The notes under the pieces were generated by a model. It did no database searches, was not told where the DNA came from, and saw nothing but the letters and a program-made list of their open reading frames with translations. Positions 1 to 6,928 of a DNA stretch of 12,653 nucleotides are shown here, one piece after another. The position numbers and the translations under genes were made by a program. Positions within the stretch are counted from its first letter, which is position 1. Each line of letters starts with the position of its first letter. Source of the DNA: Bacteroidota bacterium (GTDB lineage Bacteria > Bacteroidota > Bacteroidia > Chitinophagales > Chitinophagaceae); assembly GCA_947461985.1 (NCBI GenBank), contig CANHNT010000024.1, positions 1 through 12,653 of the forward strand, given 5' to 3'.

Positions 1-140
1 ACTACTCGGCCTTTGCTTTCATGAATGGTTTTTACAGAGGCTAAAAAATCATCATCAATAAATGATTTTAATTTATCAATCGAACGAGCTTCGATGGCAA
101 TTGTTTCTTGTGCGGTTTCAAAAATTAGTTCTTTGTTCAA
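1..140 (-). CDS. kdsD: KpsF/GutQ-family arabinose-5-phosphate isomerase, N-terminal fragment (cut by window edge)
   Basis: Only the first 46 codons are present. The peptide starts M(TTG)NKELIFETAQETIAIEA and ends in ESKGRVV. A leading helix followed by a short linker and SKGRV(V) is the usual start of KpsF/GutQ sugar isomerases, where VTGIGKS of the SIS domain comes next. In this family the enzyme interconverts ribulose-5-phosphate and arabinose-5-phosphate, the first step toward Kdo in the cytoplasm. No in-frame ATG exists between the upstream gene's stop (168-170) and this peptide. TTG at 140-138 gives the family-like MNKE start, and TTG at 161-159 is the alternative. It lies 27 nt after the metallopeptidase gene, so it is probably the last visible gene of the same operon. 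The active site lies outside the window, so the family call rests on the N-terminal pattern alone. Confidence 0.7.
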   Translation of the reverse strand, partial: MNKELIFETAQETIAIEARSIDKLKSFIDDDFLASVKTIHESKGRV

Positions 141-167
141 CTTGTGTTTATTATTTAGCAAATGTAA

Positions 168-1952
168 TTACCATTTAGCAATTTTAAATGTTTGTGTTTG
201 CGTACCTATTTTTAGGGTCAACAAATAAATACCTGCTTGAAATTTTTCGGGAGAAATAAGTATATTATTTGATGATGTAAATAGTTCCTTTGAAATTATT
301 TTTCCTGTCATATCTGAGATGGTGTATATGCCATTCGTAAAACTTGGAAATAAAATAGAAAGTGAATTTTCGCCTTTTGCAAAACCGATCGAATTTGCCA
401 ATTGGCATAAAGGAGAATTTGGTATTTCAGCGATTGAAACGGGCAAACAATTTGAACTTAAAATATTTCTGAGTTGAAAGTGAGTGCAAATGCTCGATGC
501 ATTTATTCCATTAAATAATAAAGTATCTGCTTTTAAAACATACAATGCAGCTTCAGGTAATGTGGTATTGTTGGTAAAAAAATGCAATGATTCAAGCATT
601 AATCGATCGGTTACATAATCGCCTAAATCGGTTGACATTGCACTCATTGCACTGTTCCAAATTTCGCCAAGTTTATAAATGTCATTGGTGGTTCCGTAAT
701 TTGTAGAAGTATTCGCTATTCTTCCAGTCCAAAAAGCATTGTGACCATCCCAACTAAACATTTTTTCCCAGTTAAACGTATTCAAACTTCGAGAGTATGA
801 AGTGGCAAAATAATCTGCTAAACCTTCATCAAGCCCTGCACGCTCATTGCTAAAATTATCATTTCCATTCGCACTCCAACTAATACCATGACAATATTCA
901 TGAATAATTACATCCGCATCTTCGGCATCATCAACGCCACCTGTTCCAAAACTCAACGTAGGATCACCACCATTGCGCAAAAAAACGGAGTTGTCGGCGC
1001 CAAACTGTCCATGCGCATCGGCAGTAATTCCGGCAGTTAATAAAGTATCGTAACCAATAGAGGCAATATAATTTTGAAATTGTGTGATGTGATACACGAT
1101 GTTACATTCTTCAAAACCGGGTTGATTTCGGGTGAAAATAAAATTGGGAACCGTGTTGGTCGTCGGTAAAATATTGGGACTCTCAAAATCATCAATTCGC
1201 ACAAAGCCATTTTCTAAATAAAAAGTTTGGTTTGCATCATCAAAGGTAATTGGCAAATTCACGGTAAAATAAGCATTGTTTGTCCAAGTATCATTTGCAT
1301 CATTATTGTCTATATAAATACCGCCATATAGTTTGTTTAACGTAGTCAAAGGATCTGGTTTAAACACTTTTGCAGAAACAAGTGTGTCTTTTAATAATTG
1401 TCGAGCATAATTTATTTCTTTCAAAATAACTCCATCCAAGTTTACTAAAATGGCTTCGTCTAAAGATTTATTCCAAGCATTTAATTGTAAAACAATTTGC
1501 GGCTTATCATTTTCTAAATAAATTTGATATTGCGTTGATTTCACTAAATGAACATCGTTCCACTTTAATAAAATAGATTGGTCTATGTTTTTTTTATTCC
1601 ATTTACTTAATTCAGTTTCTACAAAATAATTTTCTAATAGAGCAAGATTGGGGCATTCTTTTTTTATCGAAAAAATATTAAAATGAGCATCCAATGAAAC
1701 TTTTATGGTGTGGTTATAGATAGGCACAGCCTGATAAGAAACAGTAAATAAAAAATGTGTAGCATTTTTTGTGTTTTTTGTAAACACTAATTCTAACGAA
1801 ATGCCATTTTGATTTAAACCATCCAATTCATGTACCAAAAATTGTTTAATCCCTTCGATAGATTTGTTTTCTAATTTTTTATTGATCGAATATAATTGGG
1901 CATGTAAGGGAACAGTAAATAATAATATGAGGCCTGTAATAAGTATTTTCAT
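168..1952 (-). CDS. secreted HExxH zinc metallopeptidase with T9SS type A sorting domain
   Basis: The 594-aa product has a signal peptide (residues 1-19, MKILITGLILLFTVPLHAQ). Next comes a propeptide-like region (about 20-195). The catalytic part contains HEYCH at 351-355, and the downstream DEGLAD motif (375-380) supplies E376 as the probable third zinc ligand. This gluzincin layout resembles M4/M36 enzymes. The C-terminal ~75 residues (NGIYTISDMTGKII..., then GIYLLTLKIG and a basic end, KIAKW) are a typical T9SS type A sorting domain, which takes the protein across the outer membrane and is then cleaved. The role is therefore an extracellular or surface protease with unknown substrate. The ATG start at 1952 gives a clean signal peptide and lies 9 nt after the DUF2238 gene stop. 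Exact MEROPS family is uncertain. M36-like is my best guess. Confidence 0.85.
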   Translation of the reverse strand: MKILITGLILLFTVPLHAQLYSINKKLENKSIEGIKQFLVHELDGLNQNGISLELVFTKNTKNATHFLFTVSYQAVPIYNHTIKVSLDAHFNIFSIKKECPNLALLENYFVETELSKWNKKNIDQSILLKWNDVHLVKSTQYQIYLENDKPQIVLQLNAWNKSLDEAILVNLDGVILKEINYARQLLKDTLVSAKVFKPDPLTTLNKLYGGIYIDNNDANDTWTNNAYFTVNLPITFDDANQTFYLENGFVRIDDFESPNILPTTNTVPNFIFTRNQPGFEECNIVYHITQFQNYIASIGYDTLLTAGITADAHGQFGADNSVFLRNGGDPTLSFGTGGVDDAEDADVIIHEYCHGISWSANGNDNFSNERAGLDEGLADYFATSYSRSLNTFNWEKMFSWDGHNAFWTGRIANTSTNYGTTNDIYKLGEIWNSAMSAMSTDLGDYVTDRLMLESLHFFTNNTTLPEAALYVLKADTLLFNGINASSICTHFQLRNILSSNCLPVSIAEIPNSPLCQLANSIGFAKGENSLSILFPSFTNGIYTISDMTGKIISKELFTSSNNILISPEKFQAGIYLLTLKIGTQTQTFKIAKW

Positions 1953-1961
1953 AATTTGAAG

Positions 1962-2579
1962 TTACGAAAATACTGGCTGACTTTTTTCAATTTTATGGCG
2001 ATATTTTTTTCTTACAAATAGAAACATACAAATTGCGCCAATGGCAGCATATAACATATCCGATTGCGTATCCCAAACGTACCCTTGCGTGCCTAAAAAT
2101 GCATCAGCCGACTCCCCTGTGCATATTGCTACGCCCCATTCTAAAAATTCATATAAAACTGAAATAGCCATGCAAATAGACACCGTAAAAACAGGTAGCC
2201 AAGCTTTATTTCGTAAAACATGTTTTCTAATTAAAATTTCTTTTGTAATCATTGCCGGTACAAATCCTTGCGCAAAATGACCAACTTTATCGTAATTATT
2301 TCTATCTTGATGTAGCCAATCTTTAATGGTATCAAATAAAGGAACTTCAGCATAAGTATAGTGCCCACCCACAAATAAAATATAGCAGTGAATCAGTATA
2401 AAAACATAGGTCAATTTTGAAAATTTAAAACGAGTGTAACTACAAACCAATACCAGAAAACCAATTATTGCAGGAAAAACTTCCATCAGCCAGGTAAAAT
2501 AATCCTTCGGTTCAATGGCCGAAATAATCAATCCAATCAAAAAAAAGAATACTAAAATCAGGTGAAATTTATTTTTCAT
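1962..2579 (-). CDS. DUF2238 / YjdF-like integral membrane protein
   Basis: The 205-aa protein has five to six hydrophobic segments spread over the whole length. Conserved polar motifs sit at segment edges. Counting from a TTG three codons upstream, these are GGHYTYA at 74-80, YDKVGHF at 99-105, YEFLEW at 146-151 and QGYVWDTQSDM at 168-178; subtract 3 for the ATG numbering. This pattern (GHxxxG..., D(K)xxHF, E.xEW, Q.D...D) is that of the DUF2238/YjdF family of inner-membrane proteins, whose function is not established. I prefer ATG at 2579 (MKNKFHLILVF) because the longer frame begins at TTG 2588 and only adds MNK. The gene starts 22 nt after the M28-fold gene and ends 9 nt before the metallopeptidase, consistent with one operon. 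A metal or lipid role could be guessed from the His/Asp/Glu residues in membrane segments, but nothing here shows it. Confidence 0.82.
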   Translation of the reverse strand: MKNKFHLILVFFFLIGLIISAIEPKDYFTWLMEVFPAIIGFLVLVCSYTRFKFSKLTYVFILIHCYILFVGGHYTYAEVPLFDTIKDWLHQDRNNYDKVGHFAQGFVPAMITKEILIRKHVLRNKAWLPVFTVSICMAISVLYEFLEWGVAICTGESADAFLGTQGYVWDTQSDMLYAAIGAICMFLFVRKKYRHKIEKSQPVFS

Positions 2580-2601
2580 TTTATTCAAGTTTATTAATCA
2601 A

Positions 2602-4212
2602 TTATTCCTTCAGTAATCCAAAAAATTTAAATTCCACACCTTCTCTTTTTACTATAATTGCGGTTTCTTTTTCTTTACTTGATTTCTTGATCGCTTCAAT
2701 ATAATCTTCAAAATCAATAATCATAAATTCTCCAATTTTGGTAATTACATCTCCTGCTCGAAGCCCTGCTTTGTCAGCTAATTTAAATGGGATGCAACCA
2801 TCAATTCGGATACCATTTTCATTAAACGAAAAATCGGGTAAAATTCCTAAGTCTACTTTTAGTTTTTGAATTTCGGGTAATATATCAACCGTTTTTCCAA
2901 ATGATAATTTTGTTTGGGCACTTAATGCTTCTATGGTGCTAAATACATAATTTGAAACCTCTAAAATGCTATTTTGAGAAACCTTAGAAGGCTTGTCATT
3001 AATCGTTAAATAATCAATACTACAACCTGTACTGAAATTTAATACAGGAATATTTTTTTCATAAAAAGAAGTGTGATCTGAAAACCCATATCCAGACGAA
3101 TCGATTTTTAATTTTAAACCAGTTGTATTTACTTGATTTAAAAGAGGCAACCAGGATGCCGATGTATTCACCCCACTTATATAAAGGTTTCTGTTTTTAG
3201 GATTTAATCCACCAATCATGTCTATATTCAACATGCAATTAAATGAATTTAGTAAGAATTCATTTTGTTTTACAAATGCTTTAGACCCAAGTAAATTTTG
3301 TTCTTTCCCAGAAAACGCTACAAAAAGATAATTGTATTGCGAAAATTCATCCTTATCTAATTCAGAAGCTAAATACAATAAACTGGCTACTCCGCTAACA
3401 CTGTTTGCACCAGGATATTCTCCTGCTGCATTTCCTATATGATCAAAATGAGTTCCTATCACAATGGTTAAAGCCGCTTTATTATCTATATAACCCATCA
3501 CATTTTTACCTTCAGCTTTTGCTTCTTCAAAACCCATTTTGGCTTCAAATTCTATCCAATCTTTTTTTAAATTTGGTTTAATAAAATAGTTATACGCTTT
3601 ATGACTAATAAAAGCCACAGGAATGGGAATTGGATTAAATTTTCCTAAATTATTTGGAGATAAGTCAATGGCAGCATCAATATCATTTAAAAAAATGATG
3701 CCAGCAGCCTTTTGCTCAACAGCCAGTTTAGCAAATTCATACATCGATTTTTGAGGATTAATATTTTCAAATGTTTTCATTTTTTTTAATGAAACCAACC
3801 ATACATTTCCTTGCTCATATACTTCTGGATAGGCAAAACCACAAATGGAATTTCCTTCACCATATTCCAAAAAAAGAACATCCGAATTTAAAATTAAATG
3901 TTTATCAAATAATTTAAAGTACGCATTTTTGCCCAATCGGGTAGTACTTATCGAGGCAAATCCTGATTGATATTTCCCTTCATAAGGGCTTAATCCAATT
4001 TGTTTAAATCGAGATTCTATGTAATTTGCAGCTAATTGTTCGCCATCACTTCCAGTCAATCGACCTTCCATATTTTCGCTACACAAAGTATCAATGTCTT
4101 TTTTTATTTTCGCTAAAACTGAGCTTTCTCTTTTGTCTCCACCCCATTTTGCAGTTGCAAAAAAAGGCAATAAAATTGCAATAGTCAATAAACGGGTATA
4201 TCTTTTAATCAT
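2602..4212 (-). CDS. exported M28-family peptidase-like protein with PA insert and C-terminal PDZ domain; two catalytic-site residues replaced
   Basis: The 536-aa product has an N-terminal signal peptide (MIKRYTRLLTIAILLPFFA), a linker, a PA-like insert (about 95-235), an M28 Zn-aminopeptidase fold (about 236-430) and a PDZ domain (about 463-530, with AGLRAGDVITKIG). M28 landmarks present are H255 in THFDH, E304 in FSGKEQNLLGS, D331 in NIDMIG and H380 in FSDH. Two are missing. The bridging Asp of the usual GAND(D/N)xSG is absent from PGANSVSG (267-274), and the general-base Glu of the usual F-G-E-E is K303. Both codons were checked on the DNA. The protein may therefore be a binding or pseudo-enzyme form, or use a changed metal site. 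The ATG at 4212 is chosen because a perfect -7 element lies at 4245-4252, upstream of it but downstream of the longer GTG start at 4260. It is the first gene of the minus-strand run. Confidence 0.85.
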   Translation of the reverse strand: MIKRYTRLLTIAILLPFFATAKWGGDKRESSVLAKIKKDIDTLCSENMEGRLTGSDGEQLAANYIESRFKQIGLSPYEGKYQSGFASISTTRLGKNAYFKLFDKHLILNSDVLFLEYGEGNSICGFAYPEVYEQGNVWLVSLKKMKTFENINPQKSMYEFAKLAVEQKAAGIIFLNDIDAAIDLSPNNLGKFNPIPIPVAFISHKAYNYFIKPNLKKDWIEFEAKMGFEEAKAEGKNVMGYIDNKAALTIVIGTHFDHIGNAAGEYPGANSVSGVASLLYLASELDKDEFSQYNYLFVAFSGKEQNLLGSKAFVKQNEFLLNSFNCMLNIDMIGGLNPKNRNLYISGVNTSASWLPLLNQVNTTGLKLKIDSSGYGFSDHTSFYEKNIPVLNFSTGCSIDYLTINDKPSKVSQNSILEVSNYVFSTIEALSAQTKLSFGKTVDILPEIQKLKVDLGILPDFSFNENGIRIDGCIPFKLADKAGLRAGDVITKIGEFMIIDFEDYIEAIKKSSKEKETAIIVKREGVEFKFFGLLKE

Positions 4213-4244
4213 TCTTCGAATCTGATAAACAATAATTGTGCCCA

Positions 4245-4252
4245 CAAATATA
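4245..4252 (-). promoter_or_regulatory. Bacteroidota -7 promoter element (TATATTTG) for the M28-fold gene operon
   Basis: Read on the minus strand this is TATATTTG, a perfect match to the Bacteroidota TAnnTTTG -7 consensus. Transcription would start about 5-8 nt downstream, giving a leader of roughly 26 nt before ATG 4212. No convincing -33 TTG is seen. It forms a back-to-back pair with the gcvT element 53 bp away. Confidence 0.55.
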
Positions 4253-4304
4253 ATAGACACAAACTACTTCCTAACGAAAATTAGAAATAAATAAGTAGAT
4301 GTTT

Positions 4305-4312
4305 TACTTTTG
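4305..4312 (+). promoter_or_regulatory. Bacteroidota -7 promoter element (TACTTTTG) for gcvT
   Basis: TACTTTTG matches TAnnTTTG perfectly and ends 16 nt before ATG 4329. It lies inside the longer in-frame extension that begins at ATG 4299, so a transcript from here could not include that earlier start. No clear -33 TTG is visible at the expected distance. No glycine riboswitch can fit in the leader of about 10 nt. Confidence 0.55.
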
Positions 4313-4328
4313 TGAAAATTTTAAGATA

Positions 4329-5417
4329 ATGAAGAATACCCCTTTTACTTCTATTCACCAAGCACTAGGTGCTAAAATGGCTGAATTTGCTGGTTATAAC
4401 ATGCCAATTTCATATACAGGAATTAATGATGAACATGCTGCCGTAAGAAACAGTATTGGCATTTTTGATGTTAGTCATATGGGTGAATTTATTTTAAAAG
4501 GAGAACATGCACTTGATTTGATTCAACGAATTACCAGCAATGACGCATCTAAACTCAGTAATGGTAAAGCACAATATTCTTGTTTCCCTAATAATGAAGG
4601 AGGAATTGTAGATGATTTATTGGTGTATTGTGTTGAGGAGAATAAGGTATATATGTTGGTTGTAAATGCTTCTAATATTGATAAAGATTGGAATTGGATC
4701 GTGAAACACAACACTAATCATGTGGAAATGCACAATGTTTCAGACAAAACAGCGTTATTGGCTATACAAGGTCCAAATGCGGTGAAAGCAATGCAAAAAT
4801 TGACTGATATGGATTTGATTAATTTAAAATATTACACATTTGTGAAAGGAACTTTTGCTGGTGTTGAAAATGTTTTAATTAGTGCAACGGGTTACACAGG
4901 GGCAGGTGGAGTAGAAATTTATTTTGAAGATCATGGAAATTGTGTAGATGTTTGGAACAAAATAATGGAAGCTGGTGCCGAATTTAATATTAAACCAACT
5001 GGCTTGGCATGTAGAGATACGCTTCGTTTGGAAATGGGATTGTGCCTTTATGGAAATGATATAGATGATACTACAAGTCCAATGGAGGCTGGTTTAGGAT
5101 GGATTACTAAGTTTACCAAAGACTTTACCAATCGAACTCACATTGAAGCTCAAAAAATAAATGGTGTTGAGCGTAAATTAGTAGGTTTCGAAATGATTGA
5201 TAGAGGAATCCCTCGTCATCATTATCATTTAAAAACAGCTGACGGAAGTGATTTAGGATATGTTACCAGTGGCACACAAAGTCCTAGTTTGAATAAAGCG
5301 ATTGGTATGGGTTATGTTAAATCATCTCATGCAGCTATCGGTTCTGAAATTTATGTAGAAGTAAGAGACAAATTATTAAAAGCAATTGTAGTAAAATTGC
5401 CTTTTTATCAAGGATAA
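4329..5417 (+). CDS. gcvT: glycine cleavage system T protein (aminomethyltransferase)
   Basis: The 362-aa protein matches GcvT along its length, both in size and motifs: a start MKNTPFTSIHQALGAKM, AGYNMPISY, GIFDVSHMGEF (44-54), the GGIVDDLLVY stretch (91-100) carrying the conserved Asp of the folate site, ATGYTGAGGVEIYF, PTGLACRDTLRLEMGLCLYG and a C-terminal SGTQSPSLNKAIGMGYV. GcvT takes the aminomethyl group from the lipoylated H protein, passes the one-carbon unit to tetrahydrofolate and releases ammonia. The partner genes gcvH and gcvP are not in this window. The start at 4329 is preferred over ATG 4299 because family members start at this point and the predicted -7 element overlaps the extra ten codons. 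The gene stands alone between a divergent promoter and a strong terminator. Confidence 0.95.
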   Translation: MKNTPFTSIHQALGAKMAEFAGYNMPISYTGINDEHAAVRNSIGIFDVSHMGEFILKGEHALDLIQRITSNDASKLSNGKAQYSCFPNNEGGIVDDLLVYCVEENKVYMLVVNASNIDKDWNWIVKHNTNHVEMHNVSDKTALLAIQGPNAVKAMQKLTDMDLINLKYYTFVKGTFAGVENVLISATGYTGAGGVEIYFEDHGNCVDVWNKIMEAGAEFNIKPTGLACRDTLRLEMGLCLYGNDIDDTTSPMEAGLGWITKFTKDFTNRTHIEAQKINGVERKLVGFEMIDRGIPRHHYHLKTADGSDLGYVTSGTQSPSLNKAIGMGYVKSSHAAIGSEIYVEVRDKLLKAIVVKLPFYQG

Positions 5418-5436
5418 AAAAAATATCAGTTAATAC

Positions 5437-5466
5437 AAAAGCCGACTTAAAAGAGTCGGTTTTTTT
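5437..5466 (+). terminator. intrinsic terminator after gcvT
   Basis: The stem CCGACT (5442-5447) pairs with AGTCGG (5454-5459), with a 6-nt loop and a G-U pair (5441/5460) extending it. The stem is followed by a run of seven T (5460-5466) and preceded by AAAA, so A-T pairing can lengthen it further. It starts about 20 nt after the gcvT stop. This is a classic Rho-independent shape. Confidence 0.85.
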
Positions 5467-5560
5467 GTAAATATTTTATTTTGATACCATGATTAATTGA
5501 GCATCTCTAATAGAAATTTAAACTCAAGTGAGAATAAATAAAATCTGTAAATGAAAATCA

Positions 5561-5568
5561 TATCTTTG
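5561..5568 (+). promoter_or_regulatory. Bacteroidota -7 promoter element (TATCTTTG) for the acyltransferase gene
   Basis: TATCTTTG is a perfect TAnnTTTG match, located between the gcvT terminator and the TTG start at 5628. The leader would be about 50-55 nt. A 10-codon mini-ORF (ATG 5573 to TAA 5605) begins close to the expected transcription start. Nothing in its peptide suggests a function. Confidence 0.5.
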
Positions 5569-5627
5569 GCAAATGAAAAAACAACTGGGTACCAGTCATT
5601 ATTAATTTTCCTCGAAAATAATTTTAG

Positions 5628-6428
5628 TTGAAAAACATACTTTACATACCCTATTTTATTTATGTAGTATTACTCTTTATTGTGTTAATACTATTTGCAT
5701 TTCCATTTGCATTGTTATTGTCATTAATGCCTAAAAAAGTGCGTGATTATGGTATGTTTTTTATTTTAAAATTCATCAGTAATGCTTGGTTTATTTTAGG
5801 AGGTATGTGGCCTAAAAATTACAATAGAAATAAAATTGACTTTTCTAAAAGTTATTTAATTGCACCCAATCATCAATCGTTTTTAGATGCAGCTATTGTA
5901 TATACCAGCATTCCTCAATTATTTAAATCATTAGGAAAAAAGGAAATTGAAAAGACTCCCATTTATGGAATTATTTATAAAATGGTAGTGATTACAGTCG
6001 ATAGAAGTTCGGTTACTGCAAAGGCAAATAGTTTTAGACGAATGAAAAAAGAAATGGAAGAAGGGCTCTCTATCGTGCTGTTTCCTGAAGGCACATTTGC
6101 AGATAAGCCACAAAATGAATTGATGCCATTTCAAAACGGAAGCTTTGCATTAGCGCACATGCAACAAGTTGATATTTTACCCGTCTTATTTTTAAATACG
6201 GTGGAAAGAATGCATCCTTCAAAATTATATTTAGTGACGCCAGGTTGGAACAGAGCCGTTTTTTTGCCACCTATTCCAACAAAAGAAATGGAGAAAGCAG
6301 ATTTAGATTTATTGAAAAATTATTGTCAATTATATATGCAAACTTGCCTTGATTTTTGTCGTAAAAATAATCCAACAGAGGTTTGGATTTTTGCAGTAAC
6401 TTGGCTTCAAAATAATCAATTAAAATAA
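5628..6428 (+). CDS. 1-acyl-glycerol-3-phosphate acyltransferase-like (PlsC/LPLAT) membrane enzyme
   Basis: The 266-aa protein starts with one long hydrophobic segment (about 4-34). It carries the acyltransferase block I NHQSFLD (81-87), in which H82 and D87 form the catalytic HxxxxD, an RSS/R-rich block (VDRSS 124-128) and the FPEGTF motif (152-157). These define the PlsC/LPLAT superfamily, which transfers acyl chains to lysophosphatidate or similar lipids at the inner membrane. The exact acceptor cannot be told. The start is TTG at 5628. A TAG stop directly precedes it (5625-5627), so no upstream start is possible, and the next in-frame ATG (at M34) would remove the membrane segment. The stop overlaps the start of the priA fragment in TAATG, so the two are probably co-translated. 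Confidence 0.88.
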   Translation: MKNILYIPYFIYVVLLFIVLILFAFPFALLLSLMPKKVRDYGMFFILKFISNAWFILGGMWPKNYNRNKIDFSKSYLIAPNHQSFLDAAIVYTSIPQLFKSLGKKEIEKTPIYGIIYKMVVITVDRSSVTAKANSFRRMKKEMEEGLSIVLFPEGTFADKPQNELMPFQNGSFALAHMQQVDILPVLFLNTVERMHPSKLYLVTPGWNRAVFLPPIPTKEMEKADLDLLKNYCQLYMQTCLDFCRKNNPTEVWIFAVTWLQNNQLK

Positions 6429-6871
6429 TGCTTTTTGCAGATGTCATATTACCCTTGGCTGTTGAACGTAATTATACGTTTGGTGTACCTGTGCAAATGC
6501 AAGACAAAATAAAAATTGGTTGTCGTGTAGAGGTGCAATTTGGTAAGCGAAAAGTGTATAGTGGAATTGTGAAAACATTGCATCAAAACAAACCTGATGT
6601 TTATGAAGTCAAACCGATTAGAACACTGCTTGATGACGAGCCAATTGTGACAGCTCAACAACTCAAATTATGGGAATGGATGGCTTCCTATTATGCTTGC
6701 ACCGAAGGTGAAGTAATGAATGCTGCCTTGCCATCGCATTTAAAACTAGTCAGTGAAACCTATGTGGTGCTTAATCCTGATATTGATATCAATGCAATTA
6801 ATGTAACTGACGATGAATATTTGGTTTTGCAAGCATTAGAAGTTAGGCAACAACAAAAAGAAGAGGAATAA
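6428..6871 (+). pseudogene. priA: truncated priA (N-terminal 3'-DNA-binding domain of primosomal protein N' only)
   Basis: The 147-aa frame begins MLFADVILPLAVERNYTFGV and continues through VGxRVxVxFGKRKxYSGIV-like residues (IGCRVEVQFGKRKVYSGIV, 30-48) to YYACTEGEVMNAALPSHLKL (about 88-107). This is the PriA 3'-end-binding domain that recognises stalled forks. PriA proteins are usually more than 700 residues. Here the frame ends just inside the winged-helix region (DDEYLVLQALEVRQQ), and the helicase, zinc-binding and C-terminal domains are missing. Only 57 nt separate its stop from polA, so the lost part cannot lie downstream in another frame. The final KEEE codons are formed by a terminator-like stem. 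It is translationally coupled to the acyltransferase gene (TAATG). It is either a deletion remnant, or a stand-alone domain with the rest encoded elsewhere. The frame itself is intact. Confidence 0.8.
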
Positions 6872-6887
6872 AATCCTTTTTCTTTTT
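6855..6887. terminator. bidirectional terminator-like hairpin between priA fragment and polA
   Basis: The A/G-rich left arm (6855-6867) pairs with the T/C-rich right arm (6874-6887). It gives 12 of 13 pairs including two G-U and one mismatch, with a small loop that holds the priA fragment's TAA. Oligo-T follows on the plus strand and, because of the A-run, also on the minus strand. It can therefore stop both convergent genes. The stem core is only AGGA/TCCT plus A-T pairs, so it is moderate in strength. Confidence 0.6.
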
Positions 6888-6928
6888 ATCATTTCTTTAT
6901 ACAATAAATTTAAAAATGGTACATCAAA

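Noticed and set aside
25..228. 67-codon plus-strand frame at the left edge
   Set aside because: The minus strand here encodes the end of the metallopeptidase and a convincing KpsF/GutQ N-terminus, and the plus frame is a shadow.
4299..4328. Ten-residue extension of GcvT from ATG 4299
   Set aside because: It overlaps the predicted -7 element and is not part of the family's N-terminus.
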